Assembly (NCBI RefSeq): GCF_003473485.1
Contig: NC_053046.1
Location: 24,815,332-24,879,331, forward strand
DNA from: Medicago truncatula
Taxonomy: Eukaryota > Streptophyta > Magnoliopsida > Fabales > Fabaceae
Direction: 5' to 3'
Length of the DNA: 64,000 nt
The number at the start of each line of letters is the position of its first letter. Positions within the stretch are counted from its first letter, which is position 1. The notes beneath the pieces are model-generated. The model worked only from the letters and a program-made list of their open reading frames with translations, made no database searches and was not told where the DNA came from. Of this stretch, positions 45,989 through 58,409 are shown piece by piece. The position numbers were made by a program, and so were the translations under genes.

Positions 45989-47499
45989 TTACTAAAGTAA
46001 CAACGGGTGCTAAACATGAGAATAGGATGGATGAGGTTGTTAGCATTCTACACACAGTTCAAAGAGTCGTGCATAGCAATGTTATGTCTGTTAAATCTAT
46101 GAATGTTGTGTTTATGAAGATTGATTTTGTCATTCAAAATGATTTAGCGATGCAACTAGTTGTTTGTTTGCTTTTTATTCATGTATAAGTAATTTTTGTT
46201 AAAACATATTAACTTTTTTTTGACAAACATTAAAACATATTAACTTGTTAGAGGATTTATGTTAACTTTTGATCTGACCTTTTTAAAATCCTGATCTAAT
46301 TTATTAATCGGTTTAAAAGTCTAATTTATTTTGAGGATTTTAAATAGAACATTTGGTCTATTTATAAAAAAACTATTACATAAATAAAAAAATTTAGTGT
46401 CTATACATCCAACTATTTTTTTTACTTTATATGCATATATTGTCTATATATCCAATAAAATTTTATGGAACTTGTACATCCATTTTGTATAGCCTAATAA
46501 GCATATATTGCATACACTTATCTATTGCCTTGTTTTTACTTTCTGATGCTCATTGGGTTCTCTATTTTGAAATTTAAAATGACATGAGAATGACAAATAG
46601 TAAGAGATTAAGTGTGTAACACCAAAAAGTATTTGTATTTGTTGGAATTGGAATAAGTGAGTAACACCAAAAGTTTTGTAACTCATCATCCCAAAGCCTA
46701 CACAAAAGGACTGTCAGACCCATTGATCTCGAAACCTACTACCAAAACAATGACGACAGTTCCTACAATGAATACCATTTGGACACGGAATCTGAAACTG
46801 TAACCACCATGCTTGATGAACTTACCACCTCTACTACATTCTATACTTGACGCATTTACTTGAATGTGAGAAAAACACAAAAAGAGGATGTTGAACTGTG
46901 TTGGCTTTTTCAAAACTTTTTCTTTGTGTTTTAAAACTGGTCAGAGTATGATGAGTTCAAAGTCTGACTGAGACTTTGTTTGGAGTGGATACATCAAATA
47001 CAAAGATAGATAGAAAGAGGGAGAGACAAAGAGATGGGGAGAGAGAGAGCAGACAAAAATCAATTTATATTGGTTCCTCCTACAAACCATGACTAGTCCA
47101 GTCCTCTTGCACTTCCAAGAGATTTCGCTATAATCTCACTAGATTACAATTGTTCAAAGACACTTCCAAATGCTCAAGCACACAAGCAAGAGACTTCTAA
47201 TGCTCAATCACAATTGAAAGAGATTTACACTGCTCAAGCACACAGGAAAAAGACTTCTAAAGGGTTACAAATAAACAAGATTTCTTCTTACACTTGATAT
47301 ACAATCAGAGGTGTAAACAATACAATACATAACAGACTCTTTGATAAACACTATTTTGTGAAAATTGTTCATATTTGACTTATAATTATGAATTGATAAA
47401 AGTTGCTTGCTGAAAGATTAATTAAAGGTACAAAACACAAGAAATGAACTAAAAATATTGTTAATGAAAGGGTGTGCCAAAAGGAAACGAAAATTATGT
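45989..47499. other. Intergenic DNA
   Basis: A 61-codon open frame directly after the duplication (about 46017-46184, plus) reads MDEVVSILHTVQRVVHSNVM; I do not recognise it. At 46920-47340 the text (ggttcctcctacaaacc, ccaagagattt repeated with variants) resembles the LTR or leader of a legume retroelement. No gene is supported. Confidence 0.3.
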
Positions 47500-48258
47500 A
47501 TTGGGATTAATTTTGGCAATGAATTGAGTTGAAAATGAGAATTTGGTTTTGAATTGGTGTTTAGGCTGATTTGTGGTTTCAAACAAGAAATGGAATGGAG
47601 AGTTTAGGAACGCCACACTTTCTAATCTTAGAAAATGATAAGTCTATGGAATGAAGTTCACCCCAAGAAAGGATTCTTGATATGATCAATACAAGGTCCA
47701 ATCCAGAACCTAAAGAGCAATTACTCACTTTTTTAACAAAAATTAACTTGCCCTTTTTATTCAATTTCCGTGTCCTATATATAGGTAGGAGGGACACTTG
47801 CCGAATTAAAAAGAAAAAATGCAAATAACTCTTAAGATTCCTTCAGCCAAATTAATCTATCATTATTTCCTATGGTTGAAGTAAATTAACATGAATACAA
47901 CAAATGGTTACAAGACAAATCAATGAATGAGGGTGGCTGGTCTTGATGATCATGATGATGGACGTGATTTTGATGATGATGGTGGTTTCATATGCTGAAA
48001 TGAAATGTCTTCATTGTCTCATTGAAGTCTTGTCTCTTTCCTCTTCAATTCTTGCATTATTTTCTCCTTCAGATTAAATGCTCTTTAATGTCTTGTTTTT
48101 CTTTTGTCTTCAGCACTCCTTTGCACGAAATAAACACACAAAACATTCCATTTAAAGCTTTGGAAGCTTTAAAATGGATTAAACACACAAAATAATCATA
48201 CTTAGTGTTTTTGGGCTAAAATAGGTCTCTTACACTTTTTATTACAACATAACAAGAA
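47500..48258 (-). repeat. 3' LTR of a gypsy-type element (outer copy)
   Basis: This follows the gypsy pol end on the minus strand. A TATA word (tatatatagg in reverse complement, near 47775-47785) sits where an LTR promoter would be, and ctttaggttctggattggac-like text follows. The part 48027-48243 is repeated at 48385-48600. LTR borders are not certain. Confidence 0.5.
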
Positions 48259-48600
48259 CAACTAAATAAAATGGGCAGCAAGAGATGCGCCCTACACCTC
48301 CTCCAATGGTTTGATGCACATGACCATTTTATCCTCAATGCTTTCTAGTGTAGGTTTGGACTCCAAGACTTTTGCCACCAATTGAAGTCTTGTCTCTTTC
48401 CTCTTCAATTCTTGCATTATTTCCTCCTTCAGATTAAATGCTCTTTAATGTCTTGTTTTTCTTTTGTCTTCAGCACTCCTTTGCACGAAATAAACACACA
48501 AAACATTCCATTTAAAGCTTTGGAAGCTTTAAAATGGATTAAACACACAAAATAACCATACTTAGTGTTTTTGGGCCAAAATTGGTCTCTGACACTTTTT
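48027..48600. repeat. Tandem duplication of a gypsy LTR/pol junction
   Basis: Block A (48027-48243, containing gtctcattgaagtcttgtct and ending ggtctcttacacttttt) is repeated at 48385-48600. Block X (48262-48384, containing aaatgggcagcaagagatg and tttgatgcacatgaccat) lies between them and is repeated at 51993-52112. The order is A, X, A', LINE, X'. The simplest reading is a 358-base tandem duplication with a later LINE insertion between A' and X'. Confidence 0.85.
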
Positions 48601-51600
48601 TTTTTTTTGATAACAAGAGGGCCGAAGCCCGAATAAAAGCAACTACCGCTTCACAAGACGCGGAGTTGAAATACCAACAAAGTCTGCTAAATAAATAGAA
48701 CTAATCTGAGCTGGACATTGCTCATATAAAATCAAAGAAAAACCACTTTCACAAGCCATATTCGCCATCACATCGGCATAAGCGTTGGCTTCTCTAAAGG
48801 AGTGACGAACTTGAACTTCCCAATCTTGGTCGATCAACCGTCGAATATTATGTAGAAGAGTCAGACCACCCACAGTACCACCTTGATCACGGGATATGGA
48901 AGAGACCACACTCGAAGAATCTATGTGAAGCTCCACTTTACGGTAACCATGAGAACGAGCCAACTTCAAGCCTTCAAACACACCCCACAACTCTGCCACA
49001 TAAGCACTACAAGAGCCCAACCCTTTTGAAAAACCACAAATCCATTCTCCCTTATCACCTCTCAACACCCCTCCACAACCTGCATTTTGGCCACCTTTAG
49101 AAGCACCATCTGTGTTAAGTCGAATCCAGCCAAAATCCAGAGGCCACCATCGAATTTCTTTCAACTCTCTACTAACTGTTACAATTGCAGCATTTATACT
49201 AGAATGAGCACCATAATTCAGGATTCTTTGATTAATTACCTGCCAAGGAGAAGAAGGCATCACAAATTCATCATCATGAACTAGCTTGTTCCTCCAATAC
49301 CAAAGAGTGTGACACGTCGTCGCCCAAAATTCTGCCCACCTCTTCCGGTTTAGATTCTGCTCTATTCAATCTCTCAAATCTGTAGTATAGAAATTGGTAC
49401 GAAATTGTAATTCAACATAATTTAGCCACACCGCCTCTGCCAAAGGACAATCCCTTAGGACGTGCAAGGTTGTCTCGATGGCATCCCCACAATGATGACA
49501 GTAAAGATTCCCTATGTGCATACGGTTGAACCTACTGCATATCATTAGCCTATCATGTTTGATAAGCCAAACGAAACTTTGAACTCTTTCCGGAACATGA
49601 AGCTTCCACACTCGATCCCAACGATCTACAGCGCCACTCGTGTCAAAATTGCATAACACGTTATAACCATGAGCAACAGAAAAGTCCCTTGTATTCCTGC
49701 CTGTACAAGCACTAATATCATCCCCTTGCTCCGTCCGAGGAGGAGGAATGGCACAAATTTTTTGCAGAATTTCCACTGGCATCCACGTTTGAAGATCACA
49801 AAATTTCCACTCTCCACAATCATCAACAAGCTCTCCAACCTTTGCATTTCTCAAAGAAGGAGGAATGACAATATCCAAATCACTAATTTTCAACCCCGCC
49901 TCTATCCAACACTGATCCCACGCATGGATAACATCACCATTTCCTACTGACCATAACACCAAACTCTCAATTTTGGGCCATAATTGAACCAAATTTTTCC
50001 ATAAACTTGAATCATTCGGTTTAGACACCACCTCATCCATCAACAAATTAACCCGGTCATATTTTCCTTTGAGAACACTACACCAAAGAGCATTATCAAC
50101 ACTCTTTAATTTCCAAACCAACTTTAACAAACAAGCCTGATTCATTTCTTCTAACCGTCCGATGCCGAGTCCCCCAAGATGCTTAGGTTTTGCTACATCA
50201 TCCCACTTAACAGAATGAATATGTTTCCTAACCTCATTATCCTCCCTAAATAAAAGCCCGCTGCACTTTTTGGATCTCTTGCACACATGCTTTAGGAACA
50301 ACACTATTCATCATTGGATAAATAGGTATAGCTCCAATGACAGATTTAGCAAGCGTCACTCTCCCTGCAAAAGATAATTGATTACTCTTCCATGCTGTCA
50401 GCTTGTTCCGCACTTGATTAACTAAATACTGAAAATCTTTTCTCCTTGGAGCTTTTCCTGTAAGTGGCACACACCTAGATACTTACCCAACTCTGTAGTC
50501 TCCCTGAAACCAGATATATTAACTAATAATCTTCTGGTAACTCTGTCAACATTACGGGAGAAGAAAATGGTTGTCTTCTCAATACTTATACTTTGACCTG
50601 ATAGATGACAAAATTTATTGAGAACTTCCATCACTCCTCTCATTTGACTGTCAGTTTCTTGACCGAATAACAATAAATCATCAGCAAACATCAAATGAGA
50701 AATCATTGGACCTGTTCTACCAGCTTTCAAAGCCAACCAATCACCTCTATCGACTGCCTCACTAATAAGATGGGACAATTTATCCATGCATATAACAAAT
50801 AGATAAGGTGAAATAGGATCACCTTGCTTCAAACCTTTCTTAGGAGAGAAAAAAATCAGCACGGTTACCATTCCATCGAACATTAGTTCTCACTGTCGTC
50901 ACTGAATGCATAATAACATTAATCATTTCCATAGGGAGACCAATTTCAAGAAGCATCATATGAATGAAATTCCAACTTAAATTATCATAAGCTTTGGTGA
51001 GATCCACCTTAATAGCAAAATACCCCATTTTACTCTTCAAACGATTCATACAATGTATCATTTCCTGAGCAACAACTATATTCTCATGAACACTCCTTCC
51101 AGGAATAAAGCCTATCTGAAAAGGCGACACAATTTCAGCAACACAATTTTTAAGTCTATTGACAATCACTTTGCTCAAAATTTTATAAACTGTATTGCAC
51201 AAAGAGATCGGTCTGAATTGATTGACAAATTGAGGATCTTGCACTTTTGGTATCAAGCAAATATCTGTACTATTGATTTCTGCCAATTGCTCCGGACTAC
51301 ACCATAACTTCTTGATAAAATCACATGTATTTTTACCAATAATCGACCAAGATTTTTGATAAAAACAAGCCGGAAAACCATCAGGACCAGGAGCCTTCCA
51401 CGGTGTCATGCTAAAAACCGCACTACGAATCTCCTCGTCAGCAAGAGGATGCCTCAAGATTTCTAAAGTTTCCAAATCAAGTCTGGGAAAAATAAGACTT
51501 GTTTGAAACCATTCACTGGTGTCAACATTAGTAGTGAAAAGTTCATAATAGTACTTATTAACCATATCTTTTACCTCTTCAACACTCTCCACCCAATGGC

Positions 51601-51992
51601 CATCAACATTCCTAAGCATAATTATTTTGTTTCTTCTCCTTCGCTGCACTGTTTTTAAATGATAGTACCTAGTGTTCCTATCTCCATCCACCAACCACTT
51701 AGCTCTAGATCGTTGAAACCACATGAGTTCTTCTTGTTGAAGAATTCGAGACATTTCTTTTTGAAGCTTCCTCTCCAACCTCATCAATCCACTATGACCC
51801 CTTCCATTCTGAATTCTTCTCTGAATACCATTAAGTCTCGCCATAAATTCCTTCTTTTTTTTCTTGACACTATCAATAGATTGCAGTTCCCATAATGGCA
51901 CATAGCTGCGGAAATTATCAAGATTAGTCACCATATGCTCATTCGGATTCCACACCTTGGATAACACCTCCTTATAAAAATCTTCAAGAATC
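48596..51992 (-). mobile_element. LINE, 5'-truncated, with intact RNase H but broken RT
   Basis: A T run (48596-48608) is the poly(A) tail of a minus-strand LINE. The RNase H (48643-49263) has all four acidic positions visible: LNTDGASKG, VAELWGVFEGL, LHIDSSSVVSS and REANAYADVMAN. The zinc-binding and thumb part (49366-50304) includes RDFSVAHGYN and CHHCGDAIETTLHVLRDC. The reverse transcriptase (50422-52000) has VFSMTPWKAPGPDGFPACFY, VDLTKAYDNLSW, GLKQGDPISPYLFVIC and LMFADDLLLF. Frame breaks near 49365, 50270, 50440 and 50860 inactivate it. The endonuclease is missing, so the copy is 5'-truncated at about 51992, where gypsy sequence resumes. Confidence 0.9.
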
Positions 51993-52208
51993 CAACTAAA
52001 TAAAATGGGCAGCAAGAGATGCACCCCACCCCTCCTTCAATGGTTTGATGCACATGACCATTTTATCCTCAATGCTTTCTAGTGTAGGTTTGGACTCCAA
52101 GACTTTTGCCACCCATTGAGTTAGGGCCTCCTTAGCTTTCTTGGTCCTCGACCTTGTCATTGGTCCTCCTAGCCCTTGAATTGAAGCACTTGTGTCATGG
52201 ACAACCAT
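51993..52208 (-). pseudogene. C-terminal end of a Ty3/gypsy polyprotein
   Basis: The minus-strand frame reads GLGGPMTRSRTKKAKEALTQ, then WVAKVLESKPTLESIEDKMV and ends WGASLAAHFI followed by a stop. The GPMTRSR-x-KK-x-KEAL word is typical of the tail of plant gypsy pol proteins. The upstream pol is not present, so the retrotransposon is a truncated copy. Its last 40 codons are duplicated at 48262-48384. Confidence 0.75.
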
Positions 52209-53753
52209 GCCCTCAAAGTTACAAACTTTGATAAGAAATTCTTAAGTGTCCTTATGCGCTATTTGATTTTGGTATAGTAATGGCACAATAAAAATAGCAG
52301 AGTGTTGTTATTGTTCTTCAAGCCTTCAGCTCCTTATATAGGCAAGGATTTGAAAGATGTTTGAGAAGAATGTCAGCGCATTAAGAGTCGTTGAGAAGTT
52401 TCAAATCAAGAACGTTAACCCTTTGTCTGATATATTGATAATTCTGTTGATTAGACATTTGAAATTCCTTTGCAGAAGGAATTATCCGTTCATTCTATTT
52501 GTCCTTGAATTTTTTTGTTTGTTTCTACACGTGGTCAGAAGAAGATAAACTGTACTATCAGACTTTGATAGAGAAAACTACAAAATAGGACAAATTAGAC
52601 GTGGAGTCTGGGTCCCTCAAGATCTTCTGTACTTATGAGTCTAGAGGTCTTCCGAGTCTACTCACTCATGATCATTGTAGACATCGCATTAAGGTAGAGA
52701 GACATGAAAGTAAAAGGCATAAAAATAAATTACTGGAAATGTAAAGTGCTGGAAAATAAAGTGCAGAAATATAAAGAACAAGAACTATAAAGTGCGGAAA
52801 AATATTCCAAGATGATTTCCATATCTGATATGAGGCCTATTTATAGTCTAAAATCATAGACATGTCATTAAATTCGATTTACAAGTCTTAAATTAGAAAA
52901 TTGCAAAAGTTTGTAACAACCATTTTCTAACAGCACATGACGCACGGTTGTGCATGCCTTCAAAACTATTAAACTTTTGCAAACTTTGAAGGCCCCACGG
53001 TCGTGCTAGGTAGGCGCACAAACCGTGCTAAACTCTCAGCAATTAACTCAGACCTCTTCAAACAAGGCACACGGTCGTGTGCCCTGGACGCACTCCCGTG
53101 TGTCCTTTTTCAGTTGTTGAAAATTCCTCCTTTTTTCATTATTTTATCTAGAAAATGAAAACTATTGTTTTGTAGTAAAATATCTCTAAAGTAAGACCAA
53201 AGTTCCACAAATATAATTCAAATGCTAAAAAAGTAACAGCCTAATTTTTGCTAGAATTATTTTAATTAATTATTATGTGTGTCTATATGTTCTTGTATGT
53301 GATTATTCGTCTCTGTGTGTATTTTATTCAGGATTAGTTTGGCTTAAGAAGGGCAATTTAGTCATTTCAGACTTAAGGGCATTTTGGTCATTTGGTGAAC
53401 AAGGGTAATATAGGCTTTTGGTTATGAGAGTTTTTTTTAGCGTTTTAAGTGGGAATGATTATTTGTACTAAGTTATTAATGACATGAAGTAATTAATTAG
53501 AGACGATAATTATTTGTTATTTAACGGTTAAGTGAATAGTAACTCGGTGAATTAGTTAGTAAGCCCATTAAGACAACTAGTGTTTTAGCCCATTTGTGTA
53601 GTGACTTTATAAACACAAGTCTTATGCTAAATTAGGTCATAACCTTCATTTTACTCATTTTCAAAAACATTTTAAGATAGAGGTAGAGAGAGAAATGGGA
53701 TCTTGAAGAGCAAAGAAGAACTAGAGAGAGAAAGCTTGGGGTTGGTGGATAGT
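52209..53753. other. LTR-like and intergenic sequence
   Basis: At 52920-53100 the words cacggtcgtg and cacacggtcgtgtgccctgg recur, a pattern known from many plant gypsy LTRs. At 53250-53740 a purine-rich block (gagagagaaatggg, agagagagaaagctt) ends just before the TGTAACGCCC repeat. No gene is supported. Confidence 0.35.
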
Positions 53754-54110
53754 GTAACGCCCTAGCCGTTATTTAATTATTTCTGATCTATTTAGAGTCT
53801 TTTTTTATGATTTTAAATAATTATTGTTGATGTTGTGGTGTGATGTATTTTATTAAATGATTTATTTTTATTATTTAATAGAATAAGTGGAGAAATAGAA
53901 TTATTTTGGGAGTTTGGGGTTAAATTAGAATTAATAGGGTTTAAGAGGAGTTAAGTAATATTGGGAGGTTACAATAAGTTAAAAAAAATATAGAAACTGT
54001 CAGTCAGAAGCATTTTCATGTACAACAGAGTTTTGGGAGAAGGCAAGAGAAAGCTAAGAAGAGAGCCAAGTGAAGAGAACCGGATTTTCTGTAGAGTTCT
54101 GTCCTTCAAC
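53754..54110. repeat. LTR-like dispersed repeat (TGTAACGCCC), copy 2
   Basis: It starts tgtaacgccctagcc and shares ttatttaatagaataag and the block [31 protein letters not shown] with copy 1 at 3005-3410. The shared order of landmarks over about 350 bases shows common origin. Confidence 0.5.
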
Positions 54111-54120
54111 CTAAGAAAAA

Positions 54121-54165
54121 GAAGAAGAAGAAGAAGAAGAAGAAGAGGAGGAGGAGGAGGAGGAG
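54121..54165. repeat. (GAA)n(GGA)n microsatellite
   Basis: Nine GAA units pass directly into about six GGA units within the purine-rich tail of the LTR-like repeat. Confidence 0.95.
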
Positions 54166-54536
54166 CAGTAGAGAAGAGTAGAGGAAGAGGAAAGCTCACA
54201 ATTTTAATGAAGTCCATAAGGTAGACCTTGGAGGTGAAGGTGTTGCATCATGTATCAGAACATTTGATTATTTTATTCATTTATTTGATTGCCCCTTAGG
54301 ACATCGTTTCTTAGCCCGATCATTTCAACACCTTGTCTTTGTTGCTCGGTGCATGTTCTTTGAACTTCGGTTTGCATCCATGCCCACCGTTCATCATTAT
54401 AGTTTCCATCGGCTTCTTGTTAATGGTGCAAGTTTGCACCTACCTCATTTTCATCACCACCATCATTGTGTACTTGTGGATATTGAGGTGTTTGAACGGG
54501 TCCTTGAAAGGCGGTTTGAAGAACACTAGATAGGCT

Positions 54537-55012
54537 CAAGATGAAGATGCTTTGGAAGGGTATGTAAATGCGAACTATGCGGGCAATGTGGACATAAGAA
54601 AATCTTTATTGGGTTTTGAGTTTACTTTATATGGCACAACTATTAGCTGGAAGGTAAATCAACAACCCGTGATGGATCTACCTACAACTCAAGAAGCGTA
54701 CATTGCCCTTCTTGAAGGGGTGAAGCCATATGGTTGAAAGGTATGATTGGTGAGTTAAGAATTATTACAGTAAGTGTACTGATATATTGTGATATGTAAA
54801 GTGTCCTCCATTTGGTGAATCATCAAGTGTATCATGAGAGGATAGAGGACATTGACATTCACCTGCACATTGTTAGAGACATGATTGAATTTAAAGAGAT
54901 TGTGGTTGAGAAAATTGTATTGGAAGAAAATCTGGCGGATGCATTCACTGAGTCATTGCCGAGATCAACGTTCAAGCATTTTTTGGACTTAATAAATTTT
55001 GTTGAAGAGTAA
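54537..55012 (+). pseudogene. Ty1-copia RNase H (C-terminal pol) fragment
   Basis: The plus strand reads LEGYVNANYAGNVDIRKSLL (copia consensus has GYTDADYAGD-x-D-x-RRS), GFEFTLYGTTISWKVNQQP and LPTTQEAYIALLEGVK. A frameshift near 54725 gives EAIWLKGMIGEL. After a stop near 54798 come NHQVYHERIEDIDIHLHIVR and LADAFTESLP. Asp residues of the active site are partly lost (NANYAG for DADYAG). The purine tract aaggtggagaag at about 55078 may be the polypurine tract, with a 3' LTR starting at tgtggcat. Confidence 0.82.
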
Positions 55013-55414
55013 TTCTTTAATGGAGAGAGCAACAAGGTGGTTGATGGTTAAATTAACATTATCGCCAATTTAGAGTCAAGGTGGAGAAGTGTGGCATATT
55101 GACTCAACATTTGAAGTTCTTAGTATCATCAAGACATTTCGATATTGCTTGTAGAACCTAATGTGATCAACGTGAATAGTACGAAGAATAACAAATAGGC
55201 ACTCAATGTTTCCAAAAATGAAAATATAAAAAGGTTAAAAAAAAAATAGAATCTTATAACGGTCTTTTTGGAAAGAGAAAGGAAAGTGCGGGTTGTAAAA
55301 TCCACAAAACTCACCAAAACAAATATTCTTAAAAACTAACCGTCCTCTCTCTCTAAGTTCTTTGTTTGTTCGCAAGATTTTATTGGTAACACAAACAACA
55401 CACAACAAACAAAC

Positions 55415-55636
55415 ATGTCCCACATAACCTCCCAATGGCAACCGAACTTCCGCCATGTTTCAAATGGCCGTTTTTTGTTGTGTATGTTGTTTTTGGTTGG
55501 GTTTACTGCTTTTGTTGTGTGCGGCGTTCATTCTAATGATATGATTGGTCGATTGGTTCTACTACCGCTGCCGGGATGGAAGAAGAGCAACAACAACGGT
55601 GGAAGCCCCACACTCACAAGCCTCCTGAAATTGTAA
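55415..55636 (+). CDS. Hypothetical 73-residue protein with one hydrophobic segment
   Basis: The frame starts with ATG in an A-rich context and encodes a hydrophobic segment (FLLCMLFLVGFTAFVVCGV, about residues 20-38) followed by a short basic tail (GWKKSNNNGGSPTLTSL). This could be a signal-anchored small peptide, but I recognise no family. It lies in the probable 3' LTR region of the copia relic, which makes a chance frame quite likely. The 5' leader contains a ctctctctct tract. Confidence 0.2.
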   Translation: MSHITSQWQPNFRHVSNGRFLLCMLFLVGFTAFVVCGVHSNDMIGRLVLLPLPGWKKSNNNGGSPTLTSLLKL

Positions 55637-56911
55637 CTTGTAAGTAATGTTGTAAACATGACAAGTGCCTTTGATGTTCTTCTTTGTAAAAAGATGAACA
55701 TGCAATTAGCACTTTGAGGAAGCTCATACAATGTAAAAAGACATTGAATAGCTATCTCCCGAACAAGCCGCACAAGGGGAGAAAAAGAAATCCACCATTA
55801 ATATCGTTGTTAATTTTGATCGCTCTAAGCATCACTGAATAAGTTTGAGAAACCTAAGCTCTTTTGAATAATCTTGTCTTTTAAGTCAGACAAGTTTTTG
55901 TACTTTCTTAAGTTACAGCCAAAAATAACGAGTTCATGCATGTCTTTCTGGCGTAAATTTGTCTAGATTATTCAAACAGACAAAATGTTTTAAGAGGCAA
56001 CGAAGTTCCTTTATGACACAAATAAAGTCGGCATGTTTTAGCAGTAAATAAATTATACCGTCTTATGAGAGTAGTCCGCAAGCTTAATTAGACAGTTGAT
56101 GATAATATGTACATTCTCAATGACAGCTTCTTGTCCTGCATGTATGAACATGGTTTACGGAAGACAACATTTACCGGTCATTCTTTCTCGCCAAAAATTA
56201 CAGGATTGTCGTCATCTTCATCCAATCACATTAACGACTAGAATGCTAATCCTTTGTGGAAAGACAAGTAGAAGAGAGACAATATACAACACAATTGCAG
56301 TATGAACTCCTCTGCGCCTCCATTTTCAAGGATCCTGCCCGGATTCAATTCAAAATATCAGATATATCAGAAATTTTGGCAAAAGTTCAGCAACTGACGA
56401 TCCTATAAATGAGGCACAGGACAAACTCTAAATTTTCCACTCAACAAACCATATGAAGACTTCTTGTCTCAAAATCAAGACTATCACAAAGATAAAAATT
56501 CTAATTTTCTTTTACTCATCAAAGCGCTTTTTTTGCTCGGTGTTGTGTTCAAGCTCAGACAGATAAAAACAGAAGCTCTATTATATTTGCAATGTAAGGT
56601 AGCTCAATTAGTAGATTTAACTGTGAAGGTTTTAAAACTTTTGGTTTATTGTGAAGAAGAGGAACAAACAACCCTTTTTTTTTCAAAGTTCTCTTTGACC
56701 TTCTTACTAAAAAGTTTATTTCTTCTATCAAAATAAATATGCACGTCACAAGTTCATGATACAACTATTTAAGAGGAGCTAGTACCACTTAACAAAGCAC
56801 AAGTAAAATCATCAAAAATAAACAAAGAAAGTGTATGTAGAAGAAAATGTTATACTAAAAAAAATAAAAGAAAAAAGCAATCACCTCCAATGTAAAAGAG
56901 AAATATGGCTC
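55637..56911. other. Intergenic DNA
   Basis: No gene recognised on either strand. Short frames around 56096-56305 and 56464-56736 have no motif. Confidence 0.35.
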
Positions 56912-56921
56912 CCCCAAATAG

Positions 56922-57145
56922 GGTGCGGTTATGGTGCATAAGGAAATGATTTTGGAGTACAACTCACATAAACCATTTCCACAAAAAAATGATTTTGGCA
57001 TAATTTTATGCAGGGTGCTGAAAATCCTTATGCAGGGTGCTGAAACCATTAAGTACATCTAATGGTTTTGGAGTACAACTCACAGAAACCATTTCTGGAT
57101 TTATGCAGTGTGCATAAGGATTTCCTTATGCACCATAACTGCGCC
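56922..57145. mobile_element. MULE-type MITE with 10-bp duplication (224 bp)
   Basis: The left end is ggtgcggttatggtgcataa and the right end, reverse complemented, ggcgcagttatggtgcataa. The flanks are ccccaaatag at 56912-56921 and 57146-57155, an exact 10-bp duplication. Inside, ttttggagtacaactcaca and gcagggtgctgaaa each occur twice. Duplications of 9-11 bases point to Mutator-like transposition. Confidence 0.85.
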
Positions 57146-58409
57146 CCCCAAATAGGTATTTATGGTGTCTTTTAATGAAGACAAAATAGCGTCGGTATAT
57201 TTTGCGATTTTCTCTGATCCATACTTTGAAGAGCACAGTAAGGAATCAATCTGAATTCATAGAAAACCAACACACTGGAAATTATAAATGGTTATGTTTT
57301 CTCTTTAAAAAAAAAACAAGGTATGATGGTTATTACCGCTATTCAGAAGAAGGAGGGGAACAACAAATGGCTCAAAAAGAGGTGTAGAAGAGAATGCATG
57401 CTGCAAAAAATTAATATAATTAGATCATATTATAAAATAGAACTTGAATAACATATACTCGTGATTTTTTATATGTAAAATATATAATATTGTATCAGAT
57501 TTCAATTGCATTTGAGAAATATTGAATATTCTTTCCCATTTTCAGATGATAGTAATCCCGAACAGCATGAAATGAATCCCCATGCGCACATATGTATATG
57601 TATATTTTCATTTTGCTTCCTTTATAAGGTAAGGGAAGCTGAATAGGAGGAGAATGGATCAGCCTAAAGAAGACAACAATAAGTAACAAAGTTTTATCCT
57701 CCAAAAAAATGCAGAAAAATATGTATATCAGCCTAAAGTATTGCTCGGTTCCATTCTATCCTCCAAAAAAATGCAGAAAAATGTGATCCAGGACATGAAG
57801 TTTTATCTGGGAAAAGCACTTCAAATGAGAAAGATGGAACAAAGATCGATTTGTTAAAGTCTATCTGTACGAAAGCAACATAACTCTATGTTGATTTTGG
57901 TAATCAACTACAAATCTCGTAAAATATTACTTGAATCCTAGCAATTTCCGTCTACCAGAATGCATTAAAATGAAAAATGAATGGAAAAGTGAGGTTCTAA
58001 AAGATAAAAAAACATCTCTAGCAAAGCTTGCAAGTAGACCATATAGATCAGGGTATAATCGTGCCAAAGACTCGACAATATGAAAAACAAGCATTAGACA
58101 TTCTGGTTCCTTTTCTTCATCTATAGCTTCACAAATTCCAAAAGAGCAGTGCTATATACTGCGAGAAAAATTCCACGAACAGATCGCGAAGGCAATATTA
58201 ACCAATGACAAAACATGATTTAGCGGAATTCATGGATGATCATGAAAACGTAGAGGTCAACAGAAACGGTACCTTGGTGGAATACACCTTCGTGATGGGG
58301 TCGTGATATAATTATACGCAATAAACAACATTTCCGATTCCAAAAATAAGGACATCGTCCTACAAGAGAGTTAAGAAAAAGAGTGTTATAATATCACCCT
58401 TCTTAGTCT
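57146..58409. other. Intergenic DNA with a short direct repeat
   Basis: The word cctccaaaaaaatgcagaaa occurs at about 57700 and 57762. No gene recognised. Confidence 0.4.

Noticed and set aside
46698-46913. Minus-strand frame with a hydrophobic segment, considered as a small secreted peptide
   Set aside because: It has no cysteine pattern, no plausible leader, and neighbouring frames look equally coding-like; support is too weak.
53969-54224. Frames rich in proline/leucine or arginine/glycine on the two strands
   Set aside because: They are translations of the (GAA)n(GGA)n microsatellite.
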